A program made the position numbers and the translations under genes. From NCBI RefSeq assembly GCF_900215215.1, contig NZ_OBDR01000005.1, forward strand, positions 48,218 through 112,217: a stretch of DNA of 64,000 nt, read 5' to 3'. Shown one piece after another: positions 63,700 through 64,000 of this stretch; the stretch's first letter is position 1; every line of letters begins with the position of its first letter. Origin of the DNA: Methanohalophilus euhalobius. GTDB lineage: Archaea; Halobacteriota; Methanosarcinia; Methanosarcinales; Methanosarcinaceae. Under the pieces are notes generated by a model that was given only the letters and a program-made list of their open reading frames with translations, made no database searches and had not been told where the DNA came from.

Positions 63700-64000
63700 T
63701 GCAATTAACAAAAAAATACAAAATTCATCCAACTGAATTACAAAAGAATATGCTTTGGGAGTTATCCAATGCATGTACATATCTTTATAACATTGCATTA
63801 TCCGAAAGAAAAGACTCATGGAAAAATGATAAAAAATCCATTTCATATACAAAACAGCAGAATGATTTACCACAAATAAAAAAAGAATATCCTATTATAG
63901 AGATCCTTTATTCTAAAACATGTCAGATGGTTTTGCGTAAATTAGATGCCAATTACAAATCATTCTTTGGTCTTCGGAAAAATGGAGATAAAAAAGCAAG
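63699..64000 (+). CDS. tnpB: TnpB, N-terminal part only (runs off window)
   Basis: ATG at 63699 gives MQLTKKYKIHPTELQKNMLW and then KQQNDLPQIKKEYPIIEILY, the normal N-terminal domain of TnpB (KxKIxPT, then NxxLPxIKKxYPxxxxxxS). The catalytic RuvC part lies beyond 64000. Clearly different in sequence from the TnpB at 41858. Confidence 0.85.
   Translation, partial: MQLTKKYKIHPTELQKNMLWELSNACTYLYNIALSERKDSWKNDKKSISYTKQQNDLPQIKKEYPIIEILYSKTCQMVLRKLDANYKSFFGLRKNGDKKA

Larger units (their letters stand above)
63222..64000 (+). mobile_element. IS200/IS605 element with tnpA and tnpB, right part beyond window
   Basis: The left end shows a hairpin-prone CCTCCTCCGTAAGGTGGGGG (about 63233-63252), followed by a Y1 transposase gene and an overlapping tnpB that runs out of the window. 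The same strand and order as in autonomous IS605-family elements. The left boundary is approximate. Confidence 0.75.

Noticed and set aside
1..64000. CRISPR arrays, rRNA genes, replication origin
   Set aside because: No regularly spaced repeats, no rRNA sequence and no Orc/Cdc6 gene or origin repeats were seen.

Overview
The window is chromosomal DNA from a methylotrophic methanogenic archaeon of the family Methanosarcinaceae. The evidence is a complete operon for methyl-coenzyme M reductase activation (component A2 plus methanogenesis markers 3, 5, 6, 15, 17 and 7), coenzyme F420 genes (cofE, F420:NADP oxidoreductase), archaeal information-processing genes (RFC small subunit, FEN1, Elp3, DRG-type GTPase), archaeal SecDF, TATA-type promoters and IS200/IS605 elements. 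Acidic proteins and moderate GC fit a halophilic or marine genus such as Methanohalophilus or a relative; the genus is an inference.

Layout. 1-4.8 kb: a minus-strand run secF-secD-rfcS-elp3 with overlapping genes. 5-9.8 kb: dCMP deaminase, cofE, a decayed IS605-type end, a candidate C/D box guide RNA, Hsp20, archaeal phosphoglycerate mutase and a surface protein. 9.9-13.1 kb: aspartate kinase and purM. 13.2-23 kb: a type IV pilin-like protein interrupted by an in-frame TAG, then a nitrogen block (glnA, amt-glnK, GltB-like protein) with a broken QueG-like gene and an XRE/membrane-protein pair. 23-28.6 kb: F420:NADP oxidoreductase, a possible structured RNA, a DUF167 gene interrupted by an in-frame TAG, an aldolase, and a hydantoinase-family gene that has lost its 5' part. 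29-37 kb: HAD hydrolase and the MCR-activation operon. 37-45 kb: presenilin-like protease, FEN1, a second phosphoglycerate mutase, a stand-alone TnpB element, response regulator, hydrolases and tRNA-Arg. 45-58 kb: ilvE, moeA-modABC, a GTPase, tRNA-Gln and a UDP-GlcNAc biosynthesis cluster. 58-64 kb: an accessory region with an orphan MNT protein, secreted proteins (several frameshifted), a duplicated promoter block and an IS200/IS605 element running off the end.

The most interesting signal is genetic-code related. No intact gene that I could check (more than 50 stop codons) ends in TAG. In the two places where a recognisable gene meets an in-frame TAG (pilin-like protein at 14066-14068, DUF167 protein at 23593-23595), the same frame continues with sequence expected for the protein and ends at TGA. 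This is what an organism that reads TAG as pyrrolysine would show. Second is a shared promoter architecture, a long inverted repeat flanking the TATA box, in front of three secreted-protein genes (28.7, 60.6 and 62.9 kb). Third is a C/D box sRNA candidate at 6.7 kb. The window is also rich in frameshifted genes, concentrated in accessory stretches.
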